A stretch of DNA of 35,106 bases from an uncultured Bacteroidales bacterium (GTDB taxonomy: Bacteria > Bacteroidota > Bacteroidia > Bacteroidales > Muribaculaceae): contig CASBHZ010000027.1 in assembly GCA_949123685.1 (NCBI GenBank), forward strand, positions 1-35,106. Direction: 5' to 3'. This document shows positions 24,940 to 33,509 of the stretch, in pieces. The notes beneath the pieces were generated by a model. It was not told the origin of the DNA. It saw only the letters and a program-made list of their open reading frames with translations, and searched no databases. A program made the position numbers and the translations under genes. Each line of letters begins with the position of its first letter. Within the stretch, counting starts at the first letter, position 1.

Positions 24940-25704
24940 ATGAATTTTGGAATTAAGGACGTTATAGACATATTGATAGTAGCGCTGATGCTCTATTATC
25001 TTTATCGGCTCATGAAAAATAGTGGCGCACTGTCGTTGTTCTATGGTGTGCTGGCGTTTATCGCCATATGGGTTATCTCGTATGATATTTTCAATATGAG
25101 GTTGACGGGCACGATCGTAGACAAATTCATGAGTATAGGTCTTATAGTGCTCGTGATCCTTTTTCAAGACCAGATAAAGCGATTTCTCATAGACATAGGC
25201 AGCAGAGGCAGGTGGACAGTGTTCATGAAACTCTTCCGGCATCATGAGCAGGATGAAGAGCTGGAGCATTCCCGAGTGATGAACGTGGTTTATGCATGCA
25301 TGTCCATGTCGAAATCCAAGACCGGAGCGTTGATAGTTTTTCAACGTAAAGTCCCGCTGACCGACTATGAGAAAACCGGAGACATTATAGATGCCGATAT
25401 AAATGTCCGTCTCATTGAAAACATCTTTTTCAAAAATTCACCTCTTCATGACGGGGCAATGATAATTTCTGACCACAGGATCAAATCCGTAGGGTGTATC
25501 CTGCCTGTAAGCCATGACATGAATATACCCAAAAATTTAGGTTTACGCCATAGGGCGGCGTTGGGTATGAGCCAGGTTACTGATGCCATATGTGTGATCG
25601 TCAGTGAAGAGACCGGTAACATATCGGTGGCCCGTGACGGTTCCCTGAGTGTCAAACTCTCCGCAATGGATCTGGAACACATCCTTTCGTCAGCACTTAG
25701 ATGA
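24940..25704 (+). CDS. cdaA: Membrane diadenylate cyclase CdaA
   Basis: CdaA makes cyclic di-AMP from two ATP. The 254-residue protein has three N-terminal membrane segments (about 8-24, 32-50, 62-77), then a DAC domain with DGA (171-173) in SPLHDGAMII and RHR (203-205) in LGLRHRAALG. Both catalytic motifs are intact. Second-messenger control of osmolyte balance and envelope is the known role in other phyla. It is the second gene of the folP operon and convergent with dnaB. No regulator CdaR is adjacent. Confidence 0.96.
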   Translation: MNFGIKDVIDILIVALMLYYLYRLMKNSGALSLFYGVLAFIAIWVISYDIFNMRLTGTIVDKFMSIGLIVLVILFQDQIKRFLIDIGSRGRWTVFMKLFRHHEQDEELEHSRVMNVVYACMSMSKSKTGALIVFQRKVPLTDYEKTGDIIDADINVRLIENIFFKNSPLHDGAMIISDHRIKSVGCILPVSHDMNIPKNLGLRHRAALGMSQVTDAICVIVSEETGNISVARDGSLSVKLSAMDLEHILSSALR

Positions 25705-25708
25705 ATGG

Positions 25709-25744
25709 TTAAGTAATTAATAATTAATGGTTAATGGTTAATAA
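25709..25744 (+). repeat. AT-rich TTAATGG tandem tract between cdaA and dnaB
   Basis: TTAATGG-type seven-base units recur in the 40-base gap between convergent cdaA and dnaB. There is no clear hairpin terminator and no coding potential. Confidence 0.45.
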
Positions 25745-27352
25745 TTAAAATGGTACCGGACTTTCTCCCGGTCCCGGCATTATGTCGGGCATTGATGAAC
25801 TGAAGCCCCCTGCAGACGACGGACCGAATGTGAATCCGCTGTCTCCGAAGGAGTCTCCTGACGATTTGCCGTCAGATGTCTCGGAATTTAATCTTGATTC
25901 AAGCCTGCGTGTGGTGCCTACTTCATCAAGTGTCTCGCGCATCATCTGATATCCCTCTTCCCAGTTTTCAAATCTGGCGTATTTAGATACGAAGCGCAGG
26001 TCAACGGTGCCCACGGCGCCGCTTCGGTGCTTGGCTATTATCAATTCAGCCTTGCCCCTGATATCATTGCCCTCCGCATCCTCCGTGCTTCTGGTATAAT
26101 ATTCCGGGCGATGTATAAAACACACCATATCGGCATCCTGCTCGATGGCTCCCGATTCACGGAGGTCTGAAAGCACCGGACGCTTGTCTTCACGGGTCTC
26201 GGTGCTTCGGTTAAGCTGTGAAAGGGCTATGATCGGTATGTTAAGCTCTTTGGCAAGAGCCTTAAGTGATCGAGAAATCGTAGACACCTCCTGCTCGCGG
26301 CTTCCGAACTTCATTCCGGTAGCGTTCATGAGCTGCAAGTAGTCGATCATTATCATCTTTACTCCGTGTTCGCGAACCAGTCGCCGTGCTTTAGTCCTCA
26401 ATTCCGTGATGGATAAGCCCGGAGTTTCATCAAGATATAGCGGAGCGCTGTATACTCCGCGCAGACGGGTATTAAGCCTGTTCCATTCCTCATCAGTGAG
26501 GTTACCTGCCTTGATTTTTTCACCTTCAAGATCGGCGACATTACTGAGCAGACGTTTCACGAGTTGGACGTTTGCCATCTCGAGCGTGAAGATCGCGATA
26601 GGTATGCTATAGTCTACCGACATGTTCTTAGCCATGGAGAGCACGAATGCAGTCTTACCCATTGCCGGACGTGCGGCAATGATGATAAGGTCAGAATTTT
26701 GCCATCCGGAAGTCATCTTGTCCAGACCATGGTATCCTGTTTGAAGTCCTGACAAACCGCTTTCGGCGTTTGCCGCCGACTGTATTTGCTCTATGGCGAG
26801 GTTAATGACCGGGTCAATTTGTGTAACTTCCCTTTTAAGGTGTGTCTGTGAGATCTCGAAAAGCTGACCTTCAGCAGCTTGGAGGAGATCGTCCACGTCG
26901 TTGCTCTCGTCAAATGCGTCTGCTTCGATTTTGGATGCAAAAGATATGAGACGGCGGGCAAGATGTTTCTGTGCGATGATTTTCGCATGAAACTCTATAT
27001 TGGCGGCAGAATATACCCTTGCGGTCAGTTCCGTTATATGCACGGCACCTCCCACATTTTCCAGTTCCCCGTTATGGCGCAGCTGTTCGGTCACCGTCAT
27101 CATGTCGATTGGACGCTGATTGAAACCGAGGGTGCATATGGCGTCATATATCTTGGCGTTCACTGGATCGTAGAATGCATCGGGGGTGAGAATGTCGCAC
27201 ACATTCATGTATGCATCCTTCTCGAGCATCAACGCGCCTATCACCACTTCTTCAAGATCCGTGTCGCGTGGCGGCAGCTTTCCGGTAGGATCCTGCCTGA
27301 CAGGTTCGAATGTCGGTTTCTTCTTATATCTTTGTTGCTGTTGTTCTTGCAT
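25745..27352 (-). CDS. dnaB: Replicative DNA helicase DnaB
   Basis: DnaB is the hexameric helicase of the replication fork. The 535-residue protein has the N-terminal DnaB domain (about 25-130, PRDTDLEEVVIGALML) and a RecA-like core with Walker A ARPAMGKTA (227-235), MIMIDYLQLM, and IIALSQLNRSTETREDKRPVLSDLRESGAIEQD-type H4 region (start noted only). The C-terminal tail is Gly/Ser/Pro-rich (about 490-535), often seen in Bacteroidota. No intein is present. It is last in a run behind menA, 37 bases apart. Confidence 0.97.
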   Translation of the reverse strand: MQEQQQQRYKKKPTFEPVRQDPTGKLPPRDTDLEEVVIGALMLEKDAYMNVCDILTPDAFYDPVNAKIYDAICTLGFNQRPIDMMTVTEQLRHNGELENVGGAVHITELTARVYSAANIEFHAKIIAQKHLARRLISFASKIEADAFDESNDVDDLLQAAEGQLFEISQTHLKREVTQIDPVINLAIEQIQSAANAESGLSGLQTGYHGLDKMTSGWQNSDLIIIAARPAMGKTAFVLSMAKNMSVDYSIPIAIFTLEMANVQLVKRLLSNVADLEGEKIKAGNLTDEEWNRLNTRLRGVYSAPLYLDETPGLSITELRTKARRLVREHGVKMIMIDYLQLMNATGMKFGSREQEVSTISRSLKALAKELNIPIIALSQLNRSTETREDKRPVLSDLRESGAIEQDADMVCFIHRPEYYTRSTEDAEGNDIRGKAELIIAKHRSGAVGTVDLRFVSKYARFENWEEGYQMMRETLDEVGTTRRLESRLNSETSDGKSSGDSFGDSGFTFGPSSAGGFSSSMPDIMPGPGESPVPF

Positions 27353-27378
27353 AATCAGGGAAATGATAAGAGTGTGTT

Positions 27379-27390
27379 TAAACAGTTTCT
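27379..27390 (-). repeat. 3'-end motif AGAAACTGTTTA, copy at the menA stop
   Basis: The menA stop TAA merges into TAAGAAACTGTTTAAAC on the minus strand. It is an exact 12-base match to the copies at the porQ and GH3 ends. Confidence 0.6.
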
Positions 27391-28292
27391 TAGAGTATCG
27401 TTGCCGGGTTAAGGGAGAGAAGCAGTGTCAGCCATATGGATGTCACGAACATTAGTATAGCTGTCTGTCCGAGCACCGGATTGAGTTCCGCTCCTTTCAA
27501 ATGTGTGAGCTTTACCCATAACATATAATGAAGGTTGGCATAAAGTAATGCACCAGCCTGCCATATAATGTCTACTTTAGCTATGGTGGCTATTACGATA
27601 AGTGTAACGGCAACGATTCCATTGATAAAATAGACGGTGCCCATAGTTCGGCGTCCGAATAACACGACGGTAGTTCTTTTACCAACAGCTTGGTCATCGT
27701 CAGCATCTCTATAGTTGTTGACAATCAATACGTTCGCCCCCATGATGCCGATTGCGCATGAAATAGGTAGCGCTACTTGCCATATATTCCATGAGCCGAC
27801 CTGCACGTATGTTGTCAACATGACAGGTACTATTCCGAAGAAGATAATCACAGCCGCTTCTCCGAGTCCATGATGGGAGAGAGGAAAAGGTCCGGCAGAA
27901 TAGGCTAATGCGAAGACAGCCACGGCAATTCCCACGGCTATAAGCCACCATCCACCCCAGATTATAAGTGTGCATCCGATTGCGCACACCATAAATAATA
28001 ATGTCAATGTAGCGCGTAGCATTGCCGACGGAGTTATGTCACCCTCTGTCACTCCCCTCCGGAATCCTTCCCTCCCTTTTTTGTCAAGTCCTTTCTTGAA
28101 ATCGAAATATTCATTTGCAAAATTTGACACAATTTGTGCCATCACTGCGAAAAGGAGACAGATTATGAACGGGATGAATTTAAAATTATTATAATATGCC
28201 GCACATCCACCACCGGCTACAACCCCTGCCACAGATACGGGAAGAGTCCGGAGTCGCATAGCTTCTATCCAAGCCTTTGATTTCCTACTCAT
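27390..28292 (-). CDS. menA: 1,4-dihydroxy-2-naphthoate polyprenyltransferase
   Basis: MenA attaches the polyprenyl tail during menaquinone synthesis. The 300-residue protein has about eight to nine membrane segments and the two Asp-rich UbiA-family motifs NEYFDFKKGLD (60-70) and NNYRDADDD (192-200) that bind Mg-diphosphate. The N-terminal WIEAMRLRTLPVS is typical for MenA rather than UbiA. It is 21 bases downstream of the ADP-ribosylglycohydrolase-family gene and upstream of dnaB. No other men genes are in the window. Confidence 0.95.
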   Translation of the reverse strand: MSRKSKAWIEAMRLRTLPVSVAGVVAGGGCAAYYNNFKFIPFIICLLFAVMAQIVSNFANEYFDFKKGLDKKGREGFRRGVTEGDITPSAMLRATLTLLFMVCAIGCTLIIWGGWWLIAVGIAVAVFALAYSAGPFPLSHHGLGEAAVIIFFGIVPVMLTTYVQVGSWNIWQVALPISCAIGIMGANVLIVNNYRDADDDQAVGKRTTVVLFGRRTMGTVYFINGIVAVTLIVIATIAKVDIIWQAGALLYANLHYMLWVKLTHLKGAELNPVLGQTAILMFVTSIWLTLLLSLNPATIL

Positions 28293-28313
28293 AATGAAAC
28301 AACTTCATGCTTT

Positions 28314-29264
28314 TCAACAAACTGATTCTCTTTGCTCGATAAACTTTATGAAACGGGAGGATATATTTTCCAATCTTTCATATTCGTTGAGGAGTTTCAC
28401 TTCTTCGGGCAATGCATCATAGCCATATTTAAGACCGGCAAGTCCCATAGCCAACGCGGCATTGGTGTCGGCATCGCCTCCGGCATCAACAAGGCGGTGA
28501 AGGATCTCTTCGGGTGAGGAGCAATGCCATATCGCCCATAAGGCGGCAGCCATTGTCTTTTGGCAGAACCATAACGAATCTTCGTCGTCAAGGCAGAGTT
28601 CTTCAAGATTACCATCGTGGGCTATTGAAAGATACGACAATATGCGTGGATCAAGAGTGTTTGCTATCTCTTCAAGATCTTCATATTTTGCAGGGCAGCC
28701 TTTACGGAGCAAAGAGTCTGCCATTGTTGCAATGATAACGCCACATGCGCTGCAGCGCGTGTCGTCATGTGTCATTGCCATTATGTCAATTGAATTGTCA
28801 ACAAGCCGCGGACCTCCCATGATTCCGGTGACCAATGCTCTGGGTATCGCCTCATTGGAAGCGCGATACACATCGTTCTCCCTCCATATCTTGTGTGTGG
28901 TTTCCCTGGGACTGGAGACCCATTGGGGTATTGAGAAAAGTGAGTTGTATAAGTCAACCATGTCTTTTTGATTGTCTTGGAACCAACTCTTCATCCTGTA
29001 AGCAAAATCGCTTAGATCCATTTTGCCGCGTTCAATGATTGATTCGATAAGGAGAATAACTATCTCAGTGTCGTTTGTCCAGTCTCCCCGTTTCCACATG
29101 CATCGGTGTGCGTCGCGTATAATCTGAGAAAAATGTCTCATCCCTTCGGGATAATAATACTTGACCTCTTCCACCGACATAAATTCGGTGCCAAGTCCGA
29201 GAGCGTCACCGAGAGCCATGCCAAATAGTGCTCCCTTTATTTTGTCAGATAAATTGTTCATCAA
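28314..29264 (-). CDS. ADP-ribosylglycohydrolase family protein
   Basis: These enzymes remove ADP-ribose from proteins or small molecules using a di-Mg centre. The 316-residue protein shows KGALFGMALGDALG (10-23), WTNDTE (62-67), THDDTRCSACGV and GGDADTNAALAMG (262-274). The usual metal-site WTDDT has Asn at the first Asp position and the usual GGDTDTN has Ala for Thr; the remaining Asp ligands are kept. The start may be the first or second Met. It leads a run with menA and dnaB. No ADP-ribosyltransferase partner is visible. Confidence 0.88.
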   Translation of the reverse strand: MMNNLSDKIKGALFGMALGDALGLGTEFMSVEEVKYYYPEGMRHFSQIIRDAHRCMWKRGDWTNDTEIVILLIESIIERGKMDLSDFAYRMKSWFQDNQKDMVDLYNSLFSIPQWVSSPRETTHKIWRENDVYRASNEAIPRALVTGIMGGPRLVDNSIDIMAMTHDDTRCSACGVIIATMADSLLRKGCPAKYEDLEEIANTLDPRILSYLSIAHDGNLEELCLDDEDSLWFCQKTMAAALWAIWHCSSPEEILHRLVDAGGDADTNAALAMGLAGLKYGYDALPEEVKLLNEYERLENISSRFIKFIEQRESVC

Positions 29265-29312
29265 GATATAAGTTATAAAAGTTTAAGTCACATTGAAATT
29301 GGGTTATAATAT

Positions 29313-29332
29313 GAAGTTGTTTAAACAACTTC
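29313..29332. repeat. 20-base perfect palindrome GAAGTTGTTTAAACAACTTC
   Basis: It lies between tadA and the ADP-ribosylglycohydrolase-family gene, 28 bases past the tadA stop and 49 bases before the next start. It contains the TTTAAAC core of the 3'-end motif. It could be an operator or an RNA hairpin; no T-run follows. Confidence 0.6.
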
Positions 29333-29359
29333 TTAATTTCCGGTTCGTTAAAAACGGTT

Positions 29360-29821
29360 TTAGCGTCGTAATTTTTTAAAGAAAGATAGCATCAACTCCC
29401 TGCATTCGTCCTCAAGCACACCTGCAGTGATTTCCGTTTTAGGGTGTAGTGGAGATTTGTCCGGACTATAATAGGAAAAGAATCCACGTTTTTGGTCCGG
29501 AGCGCCATATACTATCCTTCCTATCTGGCTCCATCCTAATGCACCGGCACACATTGGGCAAGGCTCCACCGTGACATAAAGCGTACAGTCCGGCAGATAT
29601 TTACCGCCGAGATATTCGGCGGCTGAGGTTATTGCCTGCATCTCGGCATGTGCCGTAACATCGTTAAGTGCCTCGGTGCGATTGTGCGCTCGGGCAATCA
29701 CTCGCCCGTTCACAGCAATCACCGCACCTATGGGTATTTCACCGGCTTCATAGGCATCTTGTGCTTCAGCCAGCGCAAGTCTCATATAATATTCGTCGGT
29801 ATGTCTGAGCATTCCTGTCAT
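29360..29821 (-). CDS. tadA: tRNA-specific adenosine deaminase
   Basis: TadA converts the wobble adenosine of tRNA-Arg (ACG) to inosine. The 153-residue protein has the zinc deaminase signature HAE (58-60) and PCPMCAGAL (87-95), with EIPIGAVI (28-35) near the N-terminus. Length is normal. Its ATGA start overlaps the ispH stop, suggesting coupling. It is the last gene of the ATPase-glgB-cmk-ispH-tadA run. Confidence 0.95.
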   Translation of the reverse strand: MTGMLRHTDEYYMRLALAEAQDAYEAGEIPIGAVIAVNGRVIARAHNRTEALNDVTAHAEMQAITSAAEYLGGKYLPDCTLYVTVEPCPMCAGALGWSQIGRIVYGAPDQKRGFFSYYSPDKSPLHPKTEITAGVLEDECRELMLSFFKKLRR

Positions 29822-30705
29822 TTACATAAGTTTGATTCAATTATGTCGGCGACTTCTGCCATCAGCCAGCGTGGGGTTGAGGTTGCTCCGCAGATTCCAA
29901 CGGATTCAGCTCCTTCAAGCAGGCTCATGTCAAGTCCCGAACCATCGCTGACAAGGTAGGAGCGGGGATTAACCTTGCGGCACTCTTCAAACAATACTTT
30001 GCCATTAGAGCTTTTTGCCCCGCATACGAAAACTATTGCATCGTGGGAAGAGGCAAATTCACGTAATTTGGAGAGCCTGTTGGCAACCTGACGACATATT
30101 GTGTCGAAATATTCGAAACGTCCATCTGTTTTCCGGCTTTTTATTTCGTCCACTATATGACGGAAACCGTCTAATGATTTTGTGGTTTGCGAATATAGCA
30201 ATATATCGCGGGATAAATCCACTGATTCAAGATCTCCAGAATTTTGAATCACTATCGCTTCTCCGTTAGTCTGACCTACAAGCCCGTTCACTTCTGCATG
30301 TCCTTCCTTGCCATATATCAGTATGAGAGGCATCTCGTCAATCTCGCCTGCTTCAAGTCGCGCCCGGTTGCTGCGGTAGGCATCTTTAATGCGTCGCTGC
30401 AACTGGAGCACGACGGGGCATGTGGCGTCGATTACTGTTATGTTGTTCCTGTCTGCGATGGAATATGTCGATGGCGGCTCGCCATGCGCTCGCAGCAAGA
30501 CCGTTGCCTTGTTCAGGTCTTGCAACTCCGAGTGTGTTATGGTCTGCAGTCCACGAAGGCGAAGTCGCTCCACTTCGGAGGCGTTGTGCACTATATCTCC
30601 GAGGCAATATAGCGTGCCGGATTTTTCAAGTTGCTCTTCAGCTTTTTTGATTGCCGTCACCACCCCGAAACAGAAACCGGAATTGTCATCTACTTCTATC
30701 TTCAT
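29818..30705 (-). CDS. ispH: 4-hydroxy-3-methylbut-2-enyl diphosphate reductase
   Basis: IspH performs the last step of the MEP isoprenoid pathway with an iron-sulfur cluster. The 295-residue protein carries the three ligand cysteines Cys12, Cys96 (DATCPVV) and Cys204 (FDTIC), and the substrate histidines in DIVH (His40), RAHGE (His74) and EGHAEV (His136). It overlaps cmk by 20 bases and tadA by four. Cmk and IspH are functionally adjacent, since the MEP pathway uses CTP-linked intermediates. This is not the S1-fused form seen in some Firmicutes. Confidence 0.97.
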   Translation of the reverse strand: MKIEVDDNSGFCFGVVTAIKKAEEQLEKSGTLYCLGDIVHNASEVERLRLRGLQTITHSELQDLNKATVLLRAHGEPPSTYSIADRNNITVIDATCPVVLQLQRRIKDAYRSNRARLEAGEIDEMPLILIYGKEGHAEVNGLVGQTNGEAIVIQNSGDLESVDLSRDILLYSQTTKSLDGFRHIVDEIKSRKTDGRFEYFDTICRQVANRLSKLREFASSHDAIVFVCGAKSSNGKVLFEECRKVNPRSYLVSDGSGLDMSLLEGAESVGICGATSTPRWLMAEVADIIESNLCK

Positions 30706-31375
30706 ATAGTTTAAGAAGCCAATCCATCTGTTCGGCTATGGTCATGTTGTCATTGTCAAGAAGCACGGCGTCATCAGCTTTCCTTAAAGGTGATTCCTTC
30801 CGGGAAGTGTCGATGCGGTCCCGTTCCTTGATGTTCTCAAGCACTTCGTCGTATGTCACGTTTTCTCCTTTCCCCGCAAGCTCCTTAACGCGGCGGCGTG
30901 CCCTCTCTTCTGGAGAGGCGTTCACGAAAACTTTCATCTCTGCATCGGGAAACACTGTGGTGCCTATATCTCTTCCGTCCATCACTATTCCCTTGTTCTG
31001 ACCATATTCCTGTTGCAACGCGGTGAGACGATGGCGCACTTCCGGAATCACAGCAACAGGACTGACCATTGAACTGACCTGCATGTCGCGGATCTCATTT
31101 TCAACGTCTTTGCCGTTGAGCAATGTATGCTGCACACCGTCTTCACCTGCAGGGTTGAAAGAAATATTGATATAGGGGAGGCTTTTCACAAGGGCGTCCG
31201 TGTCTACACCTTGTTCCACAGACGCCATATCATTCTCGATTGCATAGAGTGTCACAGCGCGATACATCGCGCCCGAATCGACGTATACATATCCTATCCG
31301 TTTGGCAAGATCGCGTGCCATGGTAGATTTTCCGGATGAGGAATATCCATCGATAGCTATTATGATTTTTTTCAT
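30686..31375 (-). CDS. cmk: Cytidylate kinase
   Basis: Cmk phosphorylates CMP and dCMP. The 229-residue protein has the P-loop GYSSSGKST (10-18), SGAMYRAVTLYA, the CMP-binding insert region and DGRDIGTTVFPDAEMKVF. Length is normal. It overlaps glgB by four bases and ispH by 20, a compact arrangement implying one transcript. Confidence 0.97.
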   Translation of the reverse strand: MKKIIIAIDGYSSSGKSTMARDLAKRIGYVYVDSGAMYRAVTLYAIENDMASVEQGVDTDALVKSLPYINISFNPAGEDGVQHTLLNGKDVENEIRDMQVSSMVSPVAVIPEVRHRLTALQQEYGQNKGIVMDGRDIGTTVFPDAEMKVFVNASPEERARRRVKELAGKGENVTYDEVLENIKERDRIDTSRKESPLRKADDAVLLDNDNMTIAEQMDWLLKLYEDRSR

Positions 31376-33477
31376 TTAGAAGCTTTCTTTTTAGTTGTTG
31401 CCGAAGTTTTTGTAGTTGCGCTTTTCCTTGTAGCCGTAGCCTTTCTTGAGGCGCATGGTTTCTTTTTGACCAAACGGAGCACCTGGGCTGTCCTTGCCGG
31501 CATATATAGTTTCAGCCATCCTTTCCCTGCCGGACTGTAAAGTGGATCGGGTTGAGTGAAATGATGTATGTTGGTGTCTATATTGCCGAAGCCTCCGAAT
31601 GCAAGGGAATCGCTGTCGAGTATTACCTCATATTCTCCGGCGGGAGCGAGGAAACCATAATCGCTGAAAGATTTTGTGGGACTCCAGTTGAACACGAATA
31701 TAAGGTCATCCCTACGGAACGCGAGCACCTGGTCGTCATCTTTCTCCCAAAGTTTCTCCACAGGGAATGTCTGGAAGTTGAAATGGCGCGACACCATTTC
31801 TATCATCGCGTTGTCAAATACGTTGAGGAATCGGTATTTCAAGTCTTGGCGGTCCACAAGATCCCACTGCCTGCGGGCATATTTATGACTCCAGCCGTTT
31901 CCTTCACGCGGGAAGTCAATCCATTCCGGATGTCCAAATTCGTTGCCCATGAAGTTGAGGTATCCTCCGTTTATGGTGGCGAGCGTCACCAGACGTATCA
32001 TCTTGTGTAATGCCATACCTCTTGCCACGACACCGTTGGTGTCGTCAGACATCATGTGCCAATACATCTCTTTGTCGATCAGTCGGAATATGATGGTCTT
32101 GTCTCCCACAAGTGCCTGGTCATGGCTTTCACAATAGGATATTGTTTGTTCATCGGCACGACGATTGGTGAGTTCCCAGAAAATGGATGTGGGATGCCAG
32201 TCCTCATCTTTCTTCTCCTTGATCATTTTTATCCAATAGTCGGGGATTCCCATTGCCATTCTGTAATCAAATCCGATGCCCCCCTCTTCAAACTTGGTTG
32301 CGAGTCCGGGCATTCCGCTCATCTCCTCGGCTATGGTGATTGCCTTGGGATTGATCTCATGTATAAGGAGGTTTGCAAGCGTGAGATATACTATGGCGTT
32401 GGTGTCTTCATTGCCGTCATAATAATCGTCATAGCTTCCGAAAGCTTTGCCCAGTCCATGGTTATAATATAGCATGGAGGTCACTCCGTCGAAACGGAAA
32501 CCGTCGAACTTATATTCTTCAAGCCAGAATTTGCAATTGGATAGAAGGAAATGGATTACGGAATTTTTACCATAATCGAAACACAGGGAATCCCATGCCG
32601 GATGCTCCCTGCGGTCATCTCCATAGAAATAAAGGTCGTGAGATCCGTCGAGTCTCCCTAATCCTTCCACCTCGTTTTTTACAGCATGTGAATGCACTAT
32701 GTCCATAATCACCGCGATACCCTTCTCATGGGCGTCATCGATCAGCCGTTTGAGATCGTCGGGTGTTCCGAAACGTGAAGATGCGGCGTAGAAACTGCTC
32801 ACGTGATATCCGAAAGATCCATAATAAGGATGTTCCTGGATAGCCATGATCTGAATGGCGTTGTATCCGTCGGCAGCTATACGCGGGAGTGTTTTGGTGC
32901 GGAACTCTTCATAGGTTCCCACTCCTTCGTTTTCCTGAGCCATGCCTATGTGGCATTCATATATAAGGAGGGGTTTTGTGTCAGGTTTGAATTTCTTGAC
33001 CTTGAATTTGTAAGGATTCTCCGGAGCGTACACTTCGGCAGAAAATATATGCGTTTCCGGATCCTGCACCACGCGTGTTGCATACGCGGGGATGCGCTCT
33101 CCGCTGCCTCCGTTCCAGTTTACGCGCATCTTGTAGAGGTCTCCGTTCCGGATTGCATCTGCCGGGAAATGACCTTCCCAAACACCACCACCGATTGATT
33201 TAAGGGAGTAGCGTTCATTTTCTTTCCATTCAGAGAATGTGCCGATAAGCCATATTTCCGTTGCGTTCGGGGCATATTCACGAAAAATCCATTTGCCGTT
33301 TTTTTCGCGATGTAGTCCGAAATAATTGTATGCATTTGCGAATTTGGAAAGAGAGCCGTCTGTATTGGCAGTCAGTTCCTTTATTTTTCTGATAACGTCT
33401 TCATGGCGTCCTTCGATGGCATCGCTGTAAGGTTCGAGCCAAGGGTCGTTACGAAGAATTTCAAGTTTCTTTTCCAT
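31372..33477 (-). CDS. glgB: 1,4-alpha-glucan branching enzyme with a Lys/Thr/Ala-rich tail
   Basis: GlgB makes alpha-1,6 branches in glycogen. The 701-residue GH13 protein has an N-terminal CBM48 (about 55-145), the barrel with IMDIVHSHAVKNE, GFRFDGVTSMLY (nucleophile Asp), ITIAEEMSGMPG (acid/base Glu) and ESHDQALVGDK, and a C-terminal beta domain. It resembles the eukaryote-like subgroup found in Bacteroidales. I chose the Met at 33477, where MEKKLEILRNDPWLEPY matches relatives; Met at 33507 lies in a hairpin (33491-33509). The last 30 residues are Lys/Thr/Ala/Ser-rich, beyond the usual end. Confidence 0.96.
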   Translation of the reverse strand: MEKKLEILRNDPWLEPYSDAIEGRHEDVIRKIKELTANTDGSLSKFANAYNYFGLHREKNGKWIFREYAPNATEIWLIGTFSEWKENERYSLKSIGGGVWEGHFPADAIRNGDLYKMRVNWNGGSGERIPAYATRVVQDPETHIFSAEVYAPENPYKFKVKKFKPDTKPLLIYECHIGMAQENEGVGTYEEFRTKTLPRIAADGYNAIQIMAIQEHPYYGSFGYHVSSFYAASSRFGTPDDLKRLIDDAHEKGIAVIMDIVHSHAVKNEVEGLGRLDGSHDLYFYGDDRREHPAWDSLCFDYGKNSVIHFLLSNCKFWLEEYKFDGFRFDGVTSMLYYNHGLGKAFGSYDDYYDGNEDTNAIVYLTLANLLIHEINPKAITIAEEMSGMPGLATKFEEGGIGFDYRMAMGIPDYWIKMIKEKKDEDWHPTSIFWELTNRRADEQTISYCESHDQALVGDKTIIFRLIDKEMYWHMMSDDTNGVVARGMALHKMIRLVTLATINGGYLNFMGNEFGHPEWIDFPREGNGWSHKYARRQWDLVDRQDLKYRFLNVFDNAMIEMVSRHFNFQTFPVEKLWEKDDDQVLAFRRDDLIFVFNWSPTKSFSDYGFLAPAGEYEVILDSDSLAFGGFGNIDTNIHHFTQPDPLYSPAGKGWLKLYMPARTAQVLRLVKKKPCASRKATATRKSATTKTSATTKKKASK

Positions 33478-33490
33478 ATAAATCATTTCT

Positions 33491-33509
33491 ATATGCCTGT
33501 CGGGCATAT
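33491..33509 (-). terminator. Short hairpin between the ATPase gene and glgB
   Basis: ATATGCC pairs with GGCATAT across TGTCG, directly at the ATPase stop codon (33509-33511). It has a 7-bp stem and no T-run, so attenuation or message processing is more likely than full termination. Confidence 0.35.
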
